A program made the translations under genes and the position numbers. The notes beneath the pieces were generated by a model that was given only the letters and a program-made list of their open reading frames with translations, made no database searches and was not told where the DNA came from. Positions 24,302-33,445 of a stretch of 58,569 nucleotides of DNA are shown here, in pieces. This DNA is from Phycicoccus sp. (lineage in GTDB: Bacteria > Actinomycetota > Actinomycetes > Actinomycetales > Dermatophilaceae), in assembly GCA_017993715.1 (NCBI GenBank), contig JAGOME010000018.1, positions 1 to 58,569 on the forward strand. The letters run 5' to 3'. Within the stretch, counting starts at the first letter, position 1. Every line of letters begins with the position of its first letter.

Positions 24302-26359
24302 GTGACCACCCACATGACGGTGTCGACGCTGCGCACGCCCGCAGCGCTCATCGCCCGCTCCAACCGGCTCGGCGCCGACCCCCGCACCACCAACTACGCC
24401 GGGGGCAACACCTCCGCCAAGGGCGAGGCCATCGACCCGGTGACCTCGCAGCCGACCACGCTGATGTGGGTCAAGGGGTCCGGTGGGGACCTCGGCACCC
24501 TCCAGGAGGCCGGCCTGGCCGTGTTGCGCCTGGACCGCATGCGGGCGCTGGTCGAGGTCTACCCCGGCGTCGAGCGTGAGGACGAGATGGTTGCTGCCTT
24601 CGACCATTGCCTCTTCGGCACCGGCGGGGCGGCCCCGTCCATCGACACAGCGATGCACGGACTGGTCGATGCCGCGCACGTGGACCACCTCCACCCGGAC
24701 GCCGGCATCGCGATCGCCACCGCCGCCGACGGCCCCGCCCTGACCACGGCGATCTTCGGCGATCGCGTCGTTTGGGTGCCCTGGCGCCGCCCAGGTTTCC
24801 AGCTCGGCCTCGACATCGCCGAGATCAAGCAGGCGAACCCGCAGGCCATCGGCTGCATCCTCGGCGGCCACGGCATCACCGCCTGGGGGGACACCTCCGC
24901 GGAGTGTGAGGCGAACTCGCTGGATATCATCCGCACGGCCGAGGCCTACATCGAGGCCCACGGCAAGGCCGACCCGTTCGGGGCCGTCGTCCCCGGCCAT
25001 GAGCCGCTCCCGGTGCAGGAGCGTCGGGCCAAGGCCGCCGCCCTGGCCCCGATCATCCGCGGACTGGCCTCGACGGACCTGCGGATGGTCGGCCACTTCA
25101 CCGACAGCGACCTTGTGCTCGACTTCGTGGCCCGCGAGCAGCTGGCCCCGTTGGCTGCCCTGGGCACGTCGTGTCCCGACCACTTCCTGCGCACCAAGGT
25201 CTCGCCCCTGGTGCTCGACCTCCCCGGGACTGCCTCGGTCGAGGACCTCGCGGTCCGCCTGCGCGAGCTCCACGCGGACTACCGGGTCGCGTATGCCGCC
25301 TACTACCAGCGCCATGCGACTCCGGACAGCCCGGCCATGCGAGGCGCCGACCCCGCCATCGTCCTCGTGCCTGGTATCGGCATGTTCTCCTTTGGCAAGG
25401 ACAAGCAGACCGCCCGGGTCGCCGGTGAGTTCTACATCAACGCGATCAATGTCATGCGCGGGGCGCAGGCCCTGTCGACCTACGCCCCGATCGATGAGGC
25501 GGAGAAGTTCCGGATCGAGTACTGGGCCCTGGAGGAGGCCAAGCTGGCTCGTCTCCCCAAGCCCAAACCCCTCGCGGGCCGGGTCGCGCTGGTCACCGGT
25601 GCCGGCTCGGGCATCGGCAAGGCCATTGCGCAGCGCCTGGCTGCCGAGGGCGCCTGTGTCGCGGTCGCCGATCTCGACCTCGCGGCCGCCGAGGCCGTGG
25701 CGACCGGTATCGGCACCACGGACGTGGCCGTCGCCGTGCAGGCCGACGTCAGCGCCACGGATGCCGTGCAGGGTGCCGTCGACGCCACCGCCCTCGCCTT
25801 CGGGGGTGTCGACCTGGTCGTCAACAACGCAGGACTGTCGATCTCCAAACCGTTGTTGGAGACCACCGATCGGGACTGGGATCTCCAGCATGACGTGATG
25901 GCCAAGGGCTCGTTCCTGGTCTCGCGCGCCAGCGCCAAGGCGATGATCGACCAGGGCATGGGCGGGGACATCGTCTATATCTCGAGCAAGAATGCCGTGT
26001 TCGCCGGGCCGAACAATGTCGCCTACGGGTCCGCCAAGGCTGATCAGGCCCACCAAGTGCGGCTGCTCGCGGCGGAGCTGGGCGGGCACGGCATTCGGGT
26101 CAACGGCGTCAACCCCGACGGTGTCGTGCGCGGCTCGGGCATCTTTGCCAAGGGCTGGGGCGCCGAGCGGGCCAAGGTCTACGGAGTGCCCGAGGAGGAC
26201 CTCGGTGCCTTCTACGCGCAGCGCACGTTGCTCGGGCGCGAGGTGCTGCCCGAGCACATCGCCAATGCCGTCTATGCCTTGACCGCGGGCGACCTCTCGC
26301 ACACGACGGGGCTGCATGTGCCCGTCGATGCCGGTGTGGCCGCGGCCTTCCTGCGCTGA
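24302..26359 (+). CDS. rhaD: bifunctional rhamnulose-1-phosphate aldolase/lactaldehyde dehydrogenase
   Basis: The product is a two-domain enzyme of about 685 aa. Residues 1-about 400 are a class II aldolase (SNRLGADPRTTNYAGGNTSAKG at the N-terminus, HVDHLHPDAG with zinc ligands, LGGHGITAWGDT). Residues about 420 to the end are a short-chain dehydrogenase (ALVTGAGSGIGKAIAQRL for the cofactor, NNAGLSI, and the catalytic YGSAK). It cleaves rhamnulose-1-phosphate and oxidises the L-lactaldehyde formed. The GTG at 24302 has AGGATGGA about nine bases upstream; an ATG at 24290 is also in frame but its purine-rich stretch is too close. The stop overlaps rhaB (TGATG). Confidence 0.92.
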   Translation: MTTHMTVSTLRTPAALIARSNRLGADPRTTNYAGGNTSAKGEAIDPVTSQPTTLMWVKGSGGDLGTLQEAGLAVLRLDRMRALVEVYPGVEREDEMVAAFDHCLFGTGGAAPSIDTAMHGLVDAAHVDHLHPDAGIAIATAADGPALTTAIFGDRVVWVPWRRPGFQLGLDIAEIKQANPQAIGCILGGHGITAWGDTSAECEANSLDIIRTAEAYIEAHGKADPFGAVVPGHEPLPVQERRAKAAALAPIIRGLASTDLRMVGHFTDSDLVLDFVAREQLAPLAALGTSCPDHFLRTKVSPLVLDLPGTASVEDLAVRLRELHADYRVAYAAYYQRHATPDSPAMRGADPAIVLVPGIGMFSFGKDKQTARVAGEFYINAINVMRGAQALSTYAPIDEAEKFRIEYWALEEAKLARLPKPKPLAGRVALVTGAGSGIGKAIAQRLAAEGACVAVADLDLAAAEAVATGIGTTDVAVAVQADVSATDAVQGAVDATALAFGGVDLVVNNAGLSISKPLLETTDRDWDLQHDVMAKGSFLVSRASAKAMIDQGMGGDIVYISSKNAVFAGPNNVAYGSAKADQAHQVRLLAAELGGHGIRVNGVNPDGVVRGSGIFAKGWGAERAKVYGVPEEDLGAFYAQRTLLGREVLPEHIANAVYALTAGDLSHTTGLHVPVDAGVAAAFLR

Positions 26360-27786
26360 TGGCCGGTGTGGTCCGGGTTGCCGCGGTCGACCTCGGGGCG
26401 TCCAGCGGGCGTGTGATGGTGGCGCGGGTCGGGCCGGACGCGCTCTCGCTGGATCCGACGGTGCGCTTCCCCAACGAGCCCGTCCGGTTGCCGTCCGGCC
26501 TGCACTGGAACCTGACCGAGCTGTACCTGCGCACGCTGCAGGGGCTGCGAAGGGCCGTGACCGAGTCGGCGAGCGAGGGTGGCCTCGCGTCCGTGGGCAT
26601 CGACTCGTGGGCCGTGGATTATGGGCTATTCCGGGGTGATCGGTTGCTCTCGCTGCCGTTCCATTACCGAGACGAGACTCGTGGCGGCGCGGGCCCGTCG
26701 CTCGTGCACACGCGGGTCTCGCGCGAGGAGCTGTACCGGCGCAACGGCCTGCAGTACTTGCCGTTCAACACGCTCTACCAGCTTGCGGCTGACCCCTTCG
26801 TCGAGCAGGCCGACGCCGTCCTGCTCGTGCCCGACCTCCTCGGGTTCTGGCTGACGGGACGCCGAGCGGCCGAGCGGACCAACGCGTCCACCACCGGGCT
26901 GCTCTCGGCGGCGACGGGGCAGTGGGATGCCGAGCTGCTCGCGCGCCTCTCCCTCCGGGAGTCGCTCCTGGGTGATCTCGTCGACCCCGGCACCGTCCTT
27001 GGCGACGTCACCGCGGAGGTAGGGGCACACGGCATTCCGGTCGTCGCCGTGGGCTCTCACGACACCGCCTCGGCTGTCGTCGCCGTCCCGATGGCCTCGC
27101 CTCATGCCGCCTACATCTCGTGCGGGACCTGGGGGCTGGTCGGGGTCGAGCTCGACGCGCCCGTCGTGACGCAGGCGGCTCGCGAAGCTAACTTCACCAA
27201 CGAGGGCGGCGTCGATCGCACGGTGCGCTTCCTCACCAACGTCATGGGCACGTGGCTGCTCAGCGAGACCCTGCGCGCCTGGGATCCCACCGGGAGTCAG
27301 GCCGAGCTGCCCGCCCTCCTGGACGCCGCAGCAGCCGAGCGCGACGTGACGGTGTTCGACGTGCAGGACCCCCGCTTCGTCCCACCCGGGGACATGCCCG
27401 CGCGCATCGCTGACTGGTGCACTGAGCACGACGCGCCCGTCCCGGCCGGGCGGCCGGCCCTCATTCGTTCGATCGTCGAGAGCCTGGCCGTCGCCTTCGT
27501 ACGCGCGGTCAACCAGGCCGCCGAGCTGTCCGGGCGGCGCGTCGACGTCATCCACGTCGTCGGTGGCGGCGCGCAGAACCGGTTGCTCTGTCAGGCCATC
27601 GCGGACCGCTCCGGCCGGCCCGTCATCGCCGGACCCGTCGAGGCCACAGCCCTCGGCAACGTCCTGGTGCAGGCGCGCGCCGCGGGCGCCACCGGGTCCG
27701 GGCTCGAGGACCTACGTGACCTGGTGCGACGCACCCAGGCCGTGGTGACGCTGCAGCCGCAGTCCAGCCATCGGTCGCCACCCTGA
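26359..27786 (+). CDS. rhaB: rhamnulokinase
   Basis: The 475-aa FGGY-family sugar kinase phosphorylates L-rhamnulose at the expense of ATP. It begins VRVAAVDLGASSGRVMVARV, has the active-site block SVGIDSWAVDYGLF and LHWNLTELY, and ends with VVGGGAQNRLLCQAIADRSGRPV. This is the standard RhaB layout and length. It is the last gene of the operon. Only 22 nt after its stop lies a copied fragment of an aminotransferase gene. Confidence 0.93.
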   Translation: MAGVVRVAAVDLGASSGRVMVARVGPDALSLDPTVRFPNEPVRLPSGLHWNLTELYLRTLQGLRRAVTESASEGGLASVGIDSWAVDYGLFRGDRLLSLPFHYRDETRGGAGPSLVHTRVSREELYRRNGLQYLPFNTLYQLAADPFVEQADAVLLVPDLLGFWLTGRRAAERTNASTTGLLSAATGQWDAELLARLSLRESLLGDLVDPGTVLGDVTAEVGAHGIPVVAVGSHDTASAVVAVPMASPHAAYISCGTWGLVGVELDAPVVTQAAREANFTNEGGVDRTVRFLTNVMGTWLLSETLRAWDPTGSQAELPALLDAAAAERDVTVFDVQDPRFVPPGDMPARIADWCTEHDAPVPAGRPALIRSIVESLAVAFVRAVNQAAELSGRRVDVIHVVGGGAQNRLLCQAIADRSGRPVIAGPVEATALGNVLVQARAAGATGSGLEDLRDLVRRTQAVVTLQPQSSHRSPP

Positions 27787-27808
27787 CGGTAGGCCCCGCC
27801 CATCGGCC

Positions 27809-27897
27809 TCAGGCGAGTGCCTCGGTGAGCAGCGCTCCCATCGCCGTCACCCCGGCGACAAGCCGGTCGTCGGGCACGCCGGAGTAACTCATCCGGG
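27809..27897 (-). pseudogene. 89-bp copy of the 3' end of the aminotransferase gene
   Basis: This segment is identical to 31291-31379, which is the last 29 codons plus stop of the aminotransferase gene. It begins exactly at the stop codon. No start or rest of the gene is present, so it is a remnant or one arm of a direct repeat. Confidence 0.9.
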
Positions 27898-27903
27898 GGC
27901 GGA

Positions 27904-30327
27904 CTAATCAGGCGGCGGTGGAGCAGGCGGAAGCTGCCGCATGGCCTGGCGTTGCGCCGGAGTGGGGAGCGGGGTCGGGGTGGGGGACAGGTCGATGGCC
28001 ATGGCCAGGCGCGCGACGACGACGGTGTCGATGACACCGGCGAGGCTCGCCGCGTTTATGAAGCCTGCGCGCTGGTACAGGTTGATAACGGCCATCTCGT
28101 TACCCACGCTCAGCCAGTCGAGCCCGCCGATCCACCAGTCTTTCGATGGGCTCGACAAAAGGCGCCTCGCAGGGTTCCGTTTGCCGCCCGGGCGCCTTGG
28201 GCCGGCGAGCGCTGACTTTAGGGCGGCAGGCTTCGGGTACCAGGGCGCCAGCATCGCGGCAGTGTCGGCGCCAAGCGTCTCCAGGCCTGTGTAGGGCACG
28301 TTAAGAAGGCCCCACTCCCTGAGTACCTCCCGGAACTCCCTCGCGTTTGCTTCGGACCCCACTTTCAGGAGTTGGATCAATGGATCCTTTGCGACGCCCT
28401 TCCTGCCGGAAGGGTTCAGGCCAGCGGTGCGCATGGCGGTGAATGCCGCCTTCCGCACCTCTGGCCCTGCTGCCTGGGTGTAGGCGGCGTACATTGCCAG
28501 GCCACCGGCAATGTTCAAGGCACAGTCGGGACGGAGCAGACCTGCTTCCGTGACGAGGCTTTCACAGGCGGCATTCGGGGCCGGGCCCTGGACCGCCTCG
28601 AGAGCCAGCAGAGCGGTTCGGACGAGGTCCATGAGGTGCCAACGAAAGGCGCGGTCACCGCGCCAGTGTCGGAGATCGTCCTGGAGGGCGACCAACTGGT
28701 CCATGGCGCGTTGGCGCTCGGTCGGTTCGCTGTGAAAGATGTTGACTCGGATGGCCGCAGAGGCATATCGAGCTCGTAGGCCGAGGGGTTCCTTCGCGAG
28801 GGGGGTACCGACTTCCTTCAGTTTGCTCAAGCAGTCTTCGACAGCACCTGTTTCGGTTGACAGGCTGCGGGCGAGGGTGACTGCCAGGCCGAACTTGGCC
28901 ACCTTGTTGAGTGGATCTTGGCGAAGGGCGGACCCGAAGAGTGCGCACTGGGTCGCCGGGTCCACACGGCGTTCCGCCACCGCGCACAAGGCCACCGCAC
29001 TCGGACGCTCTGCGCCGTAGAGTCCGCGTCGAAGCTTTGGCCAGACCATGCCGGGGCGGACGCGGAGCGAGGCCAGCACCAAACGGGAAGCGATACCAGT
29101 GGCCAGGTCCCGGTCCTGGTGGCGCGTCTCTTCCTCGGTGGGTTTGTCCTGGTCTAGGAGAAATTGTGCCGCGCTTACCGACCCGTGGTCGAGCAGTCGG
29201 GTGCCCCGCTGGAACCGGACCAGGGCCCGACGCTGGGCACCCGTGCCGACGAGTTGGACGCTGATCTGGTCGCCGAGACCGGTGGTCGCGATCCGCCACA
29301 GCGCCACCACAACTTTGACCACCGCGTTGGAGACCTGATCCAGTGCCGTTCCGATGTCGGCCTGGAGGTCTGTCCCACCCGCGACCTCGAAGGTCCCGGC
29401 TGGGCGGCTGCCTCCGACGATCTGCATCTCAGAAAGCACAAGATCGGCGAATGCTGAATCCAGACTGCCGTTGTCGCCGCCCGCGCCCATCACCTTGACC
29501 ACGGAGGCTGCCGCTGACCGCAGGTAGAACATCACCAACACGCCGGCGATGGCCGCCAGGAGCCAGATGAACGGCTCTCGGGTGTGCTCCCGACCGAAGA
29601 TCCAGCGGGCCAAGCTGGCGGCGGGACCGCCCACGTCACCCCAGTCAGGGGCGCTCAGGACTGGCCAGGCGTAAACAGCAAGGAAGACGTAGGCGCCCGA
29701 CACTAGTGCGCTGATGCCCAAGACACGGCGACCCCGACGCAGCTTGAGCAGCCAAGGAAAGGGGAGGAAGCGGCCGAGCAGCGCACCCGTCAGCAGCGCG
29801 ATCGAGCCAGCGATTAGCGGGGCGCTGCTCGTCGTGGCCGCGGTCGTGATCGTCTCGCGAGGGGTGGGTTCGTCCGCCACCGCGGCGACCGGCGAGGGTG
29901 TCGCCATGACGCCGGGAATGTCCGAGGGCTCTGCGTCCGGCAACTGGCTCACGAGTGCCAGCGCGATGGCATTCTGGCTGTCTAGGGCGAGGGCGGCCCG
30001 CGCGACGGACGCGCGGTCGGTGATGCCAGGCGCAAGGGCGGAGGTCGCGAGTGTCGCAGCTTCGGCTCGTTGAGCCGTGATGACGGCGGCGAGGTCGGGC
30101 TGACACTGAATGTCGGACAGATTGGCCAGGTCTGTCTCTGCAGTGGTGAGGTTGCCTTCCGCGATGGCCATAGCCACTTTTGAGCAGGTGACCAGCGCTG
30201 ATGCCTGTGCGGCCGAGGCGCTGGCAGACGCTGCGGGACTGGACGACTCGCTGCGCGAACAGCCCGCGAGGCTGAGGCCGCTAAGGGAAACTAGGAAAAC
30301 CAGGAGCACGAATCCCCGAGTTCGCAT
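27904..30327 (-). CDS. large membrane lipoprotein with cytoplasmic helical domain, function unknown
   Basis: The start ATG at 30327 has GGGAGGAG about nine bases upstream. The 807-aa product opens with a lipoprotein signal (MRTRGFVLLVFLVSLSGLSL, then AGC with Cys23), a Ser/Ala-rich linker and an alanine-rich helical region (40-110). Three membrane segments follow (about 168-193, 200-222, 251-267). The C-terminal 530 residues are soluble, helical and TPR-like (for example CALFGSALRQDPLNKVAKFGLAVTL), ending in a Pro-rich tail. The lipidated outer part plus large inner domain suggests an envelope-spanning sensor or scaffold, but I do not recognise the family. It sits inside the segment bounded by the 89-bp repeats, 77 nt after a small same-strand gene. 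Confidence 0.75.
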   Translation of the reverse strand: MRTRGFVLLVFLVSLSGLSLAGCSRSESSSPAASASASAAQASALVTCSKVAMAIAEGNLTTAETDLANLSDIQCQPDLAAVITAQRAEAATLATSALAPGITDRASVARAALALDSQNAIALALVSQLPDAEPSDIPGVMATPSPVAAVADEPTPRETITTAATTSSAPLIAGSIALLTGALLGRFLPFPWLLKLRRGRRVLGISALVSGAYVFLAVYAWPVLSAPDWGDVGGPAASLARWIFGREHTREPFIWLLAAIAGVLVMFYLRSAAASVVKVMGAGGDNGSLDSAFADLVLSEMQIVGGSRPAGTFEVAGGTDLQADIGTALDQVSNAVVKVVVALWRIATTGLGDQISVQLVGTGAQRRALVRFQRGTRLLDHGSVSAAQFLLDQDKPTEEETRHQDRDLATGIASRLVLASLRVRPGMVWPKLRRGLYGAERPSAVALCAVAERRVDPATQCALFGSALRQDPLNKVAKFGLAVTLARSLSTETGAVEDCLSKLKEVGTPLAKEPLGLRARYASAAIRVNIFHSEPTERQRAMDQLVALQDDLRHWRGDRAFRWHLMDLVRTALLALEAVQGPAPNAACESLVTEAGLLRPDCALNIAGGLAMYAAYTQAAGPEVRKAAFTAMRTAGLNPSGRKGVAKDPLIQLLKVGSEANAREFREVLREWGLLNVPYTGLETLGADTAAMLAPWYPKPAALKSALAGPRRPGGKRNPARRLLSSPSKDWWIGGLDWLSVGNEMAVINLYQRAGFINAASLAGVIDTVVVARLAMAIDLSPTPTPLPTPAQRQAMRQLPPAPPPPD

Positions 30328-30403
30328 GGCCACCATCTCCTCCCGACCGTTGAGGTCAGTGTGATGGGCGGCCGCCCGCGTGCATAGAGAATACGAGGCG
30401 GTT

Positions 30404-30640
30404 TTACCCTGAGCCGGCCGCTGGCAGGGCGGCGTCGGCGACGATCCGGGCGGCATTCGGCCGGATTTCATCGGTACTGGCCACGGCGGCACCGATCTCG
30501 TCGGCCGTCACGTGAGCGGCGGACTGCCAGGCGACTGACCGGATGACATCGAGGTGGGCCTCGGACTCGGCCTGGGTCGCGTCCCCGTCGTAGAGCTGCC
30601 CCCGCTCGCGGATCCAGCGGGCGACGAAGAGATCGCACAT
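30404..30640 (-). CDS. small protein of unknown function upstream of the lipoprotein
   Basis: The 78-aa reading frame starts MCDLFVARWIRERGQLYDG, with GGGAGGGG nine bases before the ATG, a well-placed ribosome-binding site. The chain is charged, mostly helical, has no membrane segment and ends in an Ala-rich tail. An in-frame TAG lies a short distance upstream, so it is not obviously a truncated longer gene. It may be co-transcribed with the lipoprotein. The family was not recognised. Confidence 0.5.
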   Translation of the reverse strand: MCDLFVARWIRERGQLYDGDATQAESEAHLDVIRSVAWQSAAHVTADEIGAAVASTDEIRPNAARIVADAALPAAGSG

Positions 30641-30730
30641 CTTGGGCATCCCCTCCCGCATGACATCGGCGGACTATTGGGCTCATCGCGAGGGCCGCGC
30701 CGACGCGGTGCATCTCCAGCGGTCCGGTGA

Positions 30731-31070
30731 GGTTCATCGTTGAACGAGCCAAGGGCATGATCATTCGGGGTGGCTACAACGTCTACCGAGATCGATGAGA
30801 TGCTGCGCAAGCACCCGGCCGTCACGAGAGCTGCCGTGGTCGGAATGCCACACGGCATCGACGGCGAGAAGGTCGCGGCCGTGGTCACCCTGCTCCCCGG
30901 GAGCCTCGGCGACCGAGGACGAGATCCGCGAGTTCGCCAAGGAGCGGGTCGCCGCCTACGAGTACCCCCGCGTGGTGCGCATCGTCCAGGCCCTGCCCAT
31001 GGGGCCGACCGCCGAAATCGCTCAAGCGCGAGCCCTGTCGCCCAAGGCTGTCAGTGTGGGGACCTGGGCC
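30731..31070 (+). pseudogene. decayed C-terminal fragment of an acyl-CoA synthetase (AMP-binding family)
   Basis: Translated across three frames this reads FIVERAKGMIIRGGYNVY, then TEIDEMLRKHPAVTRAAVVGMPHG, then ATEDEIREFAKERVAAYEYPRVVRIV, the hinge and C-terminal domain of long-chain fatty acyl-CoA ligases. Frameshifts occur near 30790 and 30905, and the terminal catalytic lysine motif (PTGKI) reads PTAEI. The adenylation domain is absent. It is a clear gene remnant. Confidence 0.85.
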
Positions 31071-31186
31071 CGATGACCTGTCGATCGCTGAACGCCGCTT
31101 CGCGATACCCCATGGCGAGGACTCAGGGATGAATCGCTATGTGGTCAGGCCCGGATCGTCGGCTTTCGTGAGCCGTTGCGGATAGT

Positions 31187-31228
31187 TGGGGAACATCGCT
31201 GGGGCCACCACCCCAGCGATGTTCCCCA
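31187..31228. terminator. 18-bp perfect hairpin downstream of the aminotransferase gene
   Basis: TGGGGAACATCGCTGGGG at 31187-31204 pairs exactly with 31211-31228 around CCACCA. It begins about 63 nt beyond the aminotransferase stop (minus strand) and could also stop plus-strand transcription from the pseudogene. Confidence 0.7.
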
Positions 31229-31290
31229 CCCGCCGGGGAGACGCCCCGACGATCGCGCCCGCCTGCAGGCCGCGGGCGGCATGCACCACG

Positions 31291-31379
31291 TCAGGCGAGT
31301 GCCTCGGTGAGCAGCGCTCCCATCGCCGTCACCCCGGCGACAAGCCGGTCGTCGGGCACGCCGGAGTAACTCATCCGGG
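31291..31379. repeat. right copy of an exact 89-bp direct repeat (left copy 27809-27897)
   Basis: The two copies are identical over 89 bp, in the same orientation, 3482 bp apart. The match starts precisely at the aminotransferase stop codon, like the gene-3'-end duplications that flank site-specific insertions. Confidence 0.9.
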
Positions 31380-32478
31380 CGTGATGCCCCTCGGGATGGT
31401 CAGCGAAAAACGGCGCACCCGGCACGACGATGACGCCGGCCCGGGGGATGAGCACGTCGCGTTGGAATGCCGCCGCATCCAGCCGCTCGGGGAACGTCAC
31501 CCACGTGAACAGCCCGCCCTGGGCCGCCGTCCAGGTGATCCGGTCGGGGAAGTGCTCGGCCATGGTGGCGAGCATCAGGTCCCGCTTGTGCCGGTAGGTC
31601 GGGAGCATGTCGGCGATGTGAGCCTCGATGTCGAACCCGCTGAGATAGGCCGCGGCTGCGCGCATGTTGAGCGTGCCGTTCTGGGTGTCGGCGGCGAGCT
31701 TGAGCAGCGCGAGCTTCTCGCGGATCTCCGGTGTCGCCAGGGCCCAGCCGAGCCGCAGCCCGGGGGCGAGGATCTTGGAGAAGGAGCCCAGGTGGACCAC
31801 CCGTCCCTGCGTGTCCAGGCTCTTGATCGTCGGCAGCCGGGAGCCTTCGTAGCGCAGCTCGCGATAGGGCGTGTCCTCGAGGATGACGACGTCGTACTCG
31901 TTCGCGAGTTCCACCAGTCGTTGCCGACGGGCCAGGCTCATGGTGCGGCCCGTGGGGTTCTGATAGTCCGGCACGGTGTAGATGAGCTTGACTCGCTGCG
32001 TGGTGCGCAGCACTTGCTCAAGGGCGTCCGTGTCCATGCCGTCGTCGTCCATCGGCACCGAGCAGTAGTCGGGCTCACATGGGTTGAAGGCGATGATCGC
32101 GCCGAGGAACGTGGGGCGCTCGGTGACGATCACGTCACCGCGGTCGATGAACAGTTTGGCCGTGAGGTCGAGCCCCTGCTGGCCGCCCTGCGTGATGAGG
32201 ACATCATCGGAAGCGCACGGCATTCCGTCGGCCGTGAGGCGGGCCGCGACCAAGGCGCGCAACTCAGGGAGCCCGTCCGAGGCCGTGTATTGCAGCGCGG
32301 CCGCGTTGTCCGCGGTGAGCAGCTCGTCGTAGATCTTGTGGAGCTCGTCGATGGGGAACAGCGTCGGGTCCGGGTAGCCGCCGGCGAAGGACGTGATCCG
32401 CGGGTCGCCGGCGAGGGAGAGGAACTCGCGAATGGCCGAGGGCTGGATCCGCTGGGCTCGGCGGGCGAACGCGGTCAT
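31291..32478 (-). CDS. PLP-dependent aminotransferase (class I, 2-aminoadipate/valine type)
   Basis: The 395-aa fold-type I enzyme has the aromatic-rich substrate lid FAGGYPDPTLFP, the cofactor phosphate region TQGGQQGLDL, the NPTGR motif in YTVPDYQNPTGRTMS, the Schiff-base lysine in LGSFSKILAPGLRLGW, and the C-terminal carboxylate-binding arginine (RMSYSG). It resembles LysN/MocR-type aminotransferase domains acting on aminoadipate or branched amino acids; the substrate is not certain. The ATG at 32478 is chosen for its GAGGAG ten bases upstream. It precedes no partner gene, but an RraA-like gene lies upstream on the same strand. Confidence 0.88.
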   Translation of the reverse strand: MTAFARRAQRIQPSAIREFLSLAGDPRITSFAGGYPDPTLFPIDELHKIYDELLTADNAAALQYTASDGLPELRALVAARLTADGMPCASDDVLITQGGQQGLDLTAKLFIDRGDVIVTERPTFLGAIIAFNPCEPDYCSVPMDDDGMDTDALEQVLRTTQRVKLIYTVPDYQNPTGRTMSLARRQRLVELANEYDVVILEDTPYRELRYEGSRLPTIKSLDTQGRVVHLGSFSKILAPGLRLGWALATPEIREKLALLKLAADTQNGTLNMRAAAAYLSGFDIEAHIADMLPTYRHKRDLMLATMAEHFPDRITWTAAQGGLFTWVTFPERLDAAAFQRDVLIPRAGVIVVPGAPFFADHPEGHHARMSYSGVPDDRLVAGVTAMGALLTEALA

Positions 32479-32586
32479 GTCAGGGACTCCTCGGGTCGGC
32501 GGGCGACAACGGACGGTGAATGCCGTGAGCGCCAAGGTGAGGCTCGGCCCACCTCGACGCAACCATCGTGCACCGTTGCGGTGCGA

Positions 32587-33243
32587 TCAGCCGAAGGCGA
32601 GGCCTCCCGGTCGCCCTTCACGCAAGGCAGCGAGATGCTCCTCGTAGTTCATCAGGTCAAACAGGGACGTGCCGTCGAGCAGCTGAGCCTGCAGGCCCTT
32701 CTCCCGGGCTTCGATGGCGGTAGCACCGTCGATTGCGGCGGCGAACTCGCTCTCCGATCCGACGACGAGCCCGTCGTCATCGCCGACGATGAGCTCGCCC
32801 GGCTCGATGGTGACCTCGTCGAAGGACAGGGCGATCCCGGTCTTCGGCAGGGCTTTTGCCGGGTAGGCGTTGGGGGCATGCCCGGTCGACCAGATCGGCA
32901 TCGGCAGCTGCGCCAGGGTGGCGGTGTCGCGGGAACGGCCGAGGATGACCAGTGCCGCGAGGCCTCGACGATGGGCTTCGGTGGCGAAGAGCTCGCCCGC
33001 GACCGCGCGGTCCTCACCTCCGGCATCGACGACGAGCACGTCCCCGGGACCGGACTCGCGCAGCGCATGGATGACCGACATCAGGTCGCGGTTGGCGCGC
33101 GCGGTGACGATGCGTCCGGCGAAATGACCACCGGGAGCGACCGGCCGCAGGCGCAGCGGCAGGATGCGCAGCGTGGGGGCAGCATCGACCAGGCTGGTCG
33201 TCGACAGGGTGCGCAGGCGGTCGAGCAGAGCTGGCGTCGTCAT
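32587..33243 (-). CDS. RraA-family protein (HMG/CHA aldolase-like)
   Basis: The 218-aa protein has the RraA/dimethylmenaquinone-methyltransferase-like fold. Its core blocks are SLVDAAPTLRILPLRLRPV, GDVLVVDAGGEDRAVAGELFATEAHRRG (pyruvate/metal site region) and LVILGRSRDTATL. Members include 4-hydroxy-4-methyl-2-oxoglutarate aldolases and RNase E regulators; an aldolase or decarboxylase role is more likely in this genome. The ATG at 33243 follows TGAGGA. The 108-nt spacing to the aminotransferase suggests a loose operon. Confidence 0.75.
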   Translation of the reverse strand: MTTPALLDRLRTLSTTSLVDAAPTLRILPLRLRPVAPGGHFAGRIVTARANRDLMSVIHALRESGPGDVLVVDAGGEDRAVAGELFATEAHRRGLAALVILGRSRDTATLAQLPMPIWSTGHAPNAYPAKALPKTGIALSFDEVTIEPGELIVGDDDGLVVGSESEFAAAIDGATAIEAREKGLQAQLLDGTSLFDLMNYEEHLAALREGRPGGLAFG

Positions 33244-33445
33244 CGTCTGGGTCCTCAGGTCCGGGGGCGTAGCGTGCCGGCTGCGTGCAGCGCGGCACCA
33301 GTAGCGTCCGGTGCAGGCAGGCTTGAGCGCAACAATCACGCGTGATCACGTCGACCCTGGCACGCCGCACGTGCCGAACGGGGCTCGGGCGAGTGATTCG
33401 CCGCACTGCGCGCACAACCTGATCAGCCGCTGGCATGATCCGGCT

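Noticed and set aside
24242-26317. 691-aa minus-strand open frame over rhaD
   Set aside because: Shadow of rhaD; composition is biased and no family features are visible.
31186-33345. 719-aa plus-strand open frame over the aminotransferase and RraA-like genes
   Set aside because: Both genes on the other strand have clear motifs and ribosome-binding sites; this frame has none.
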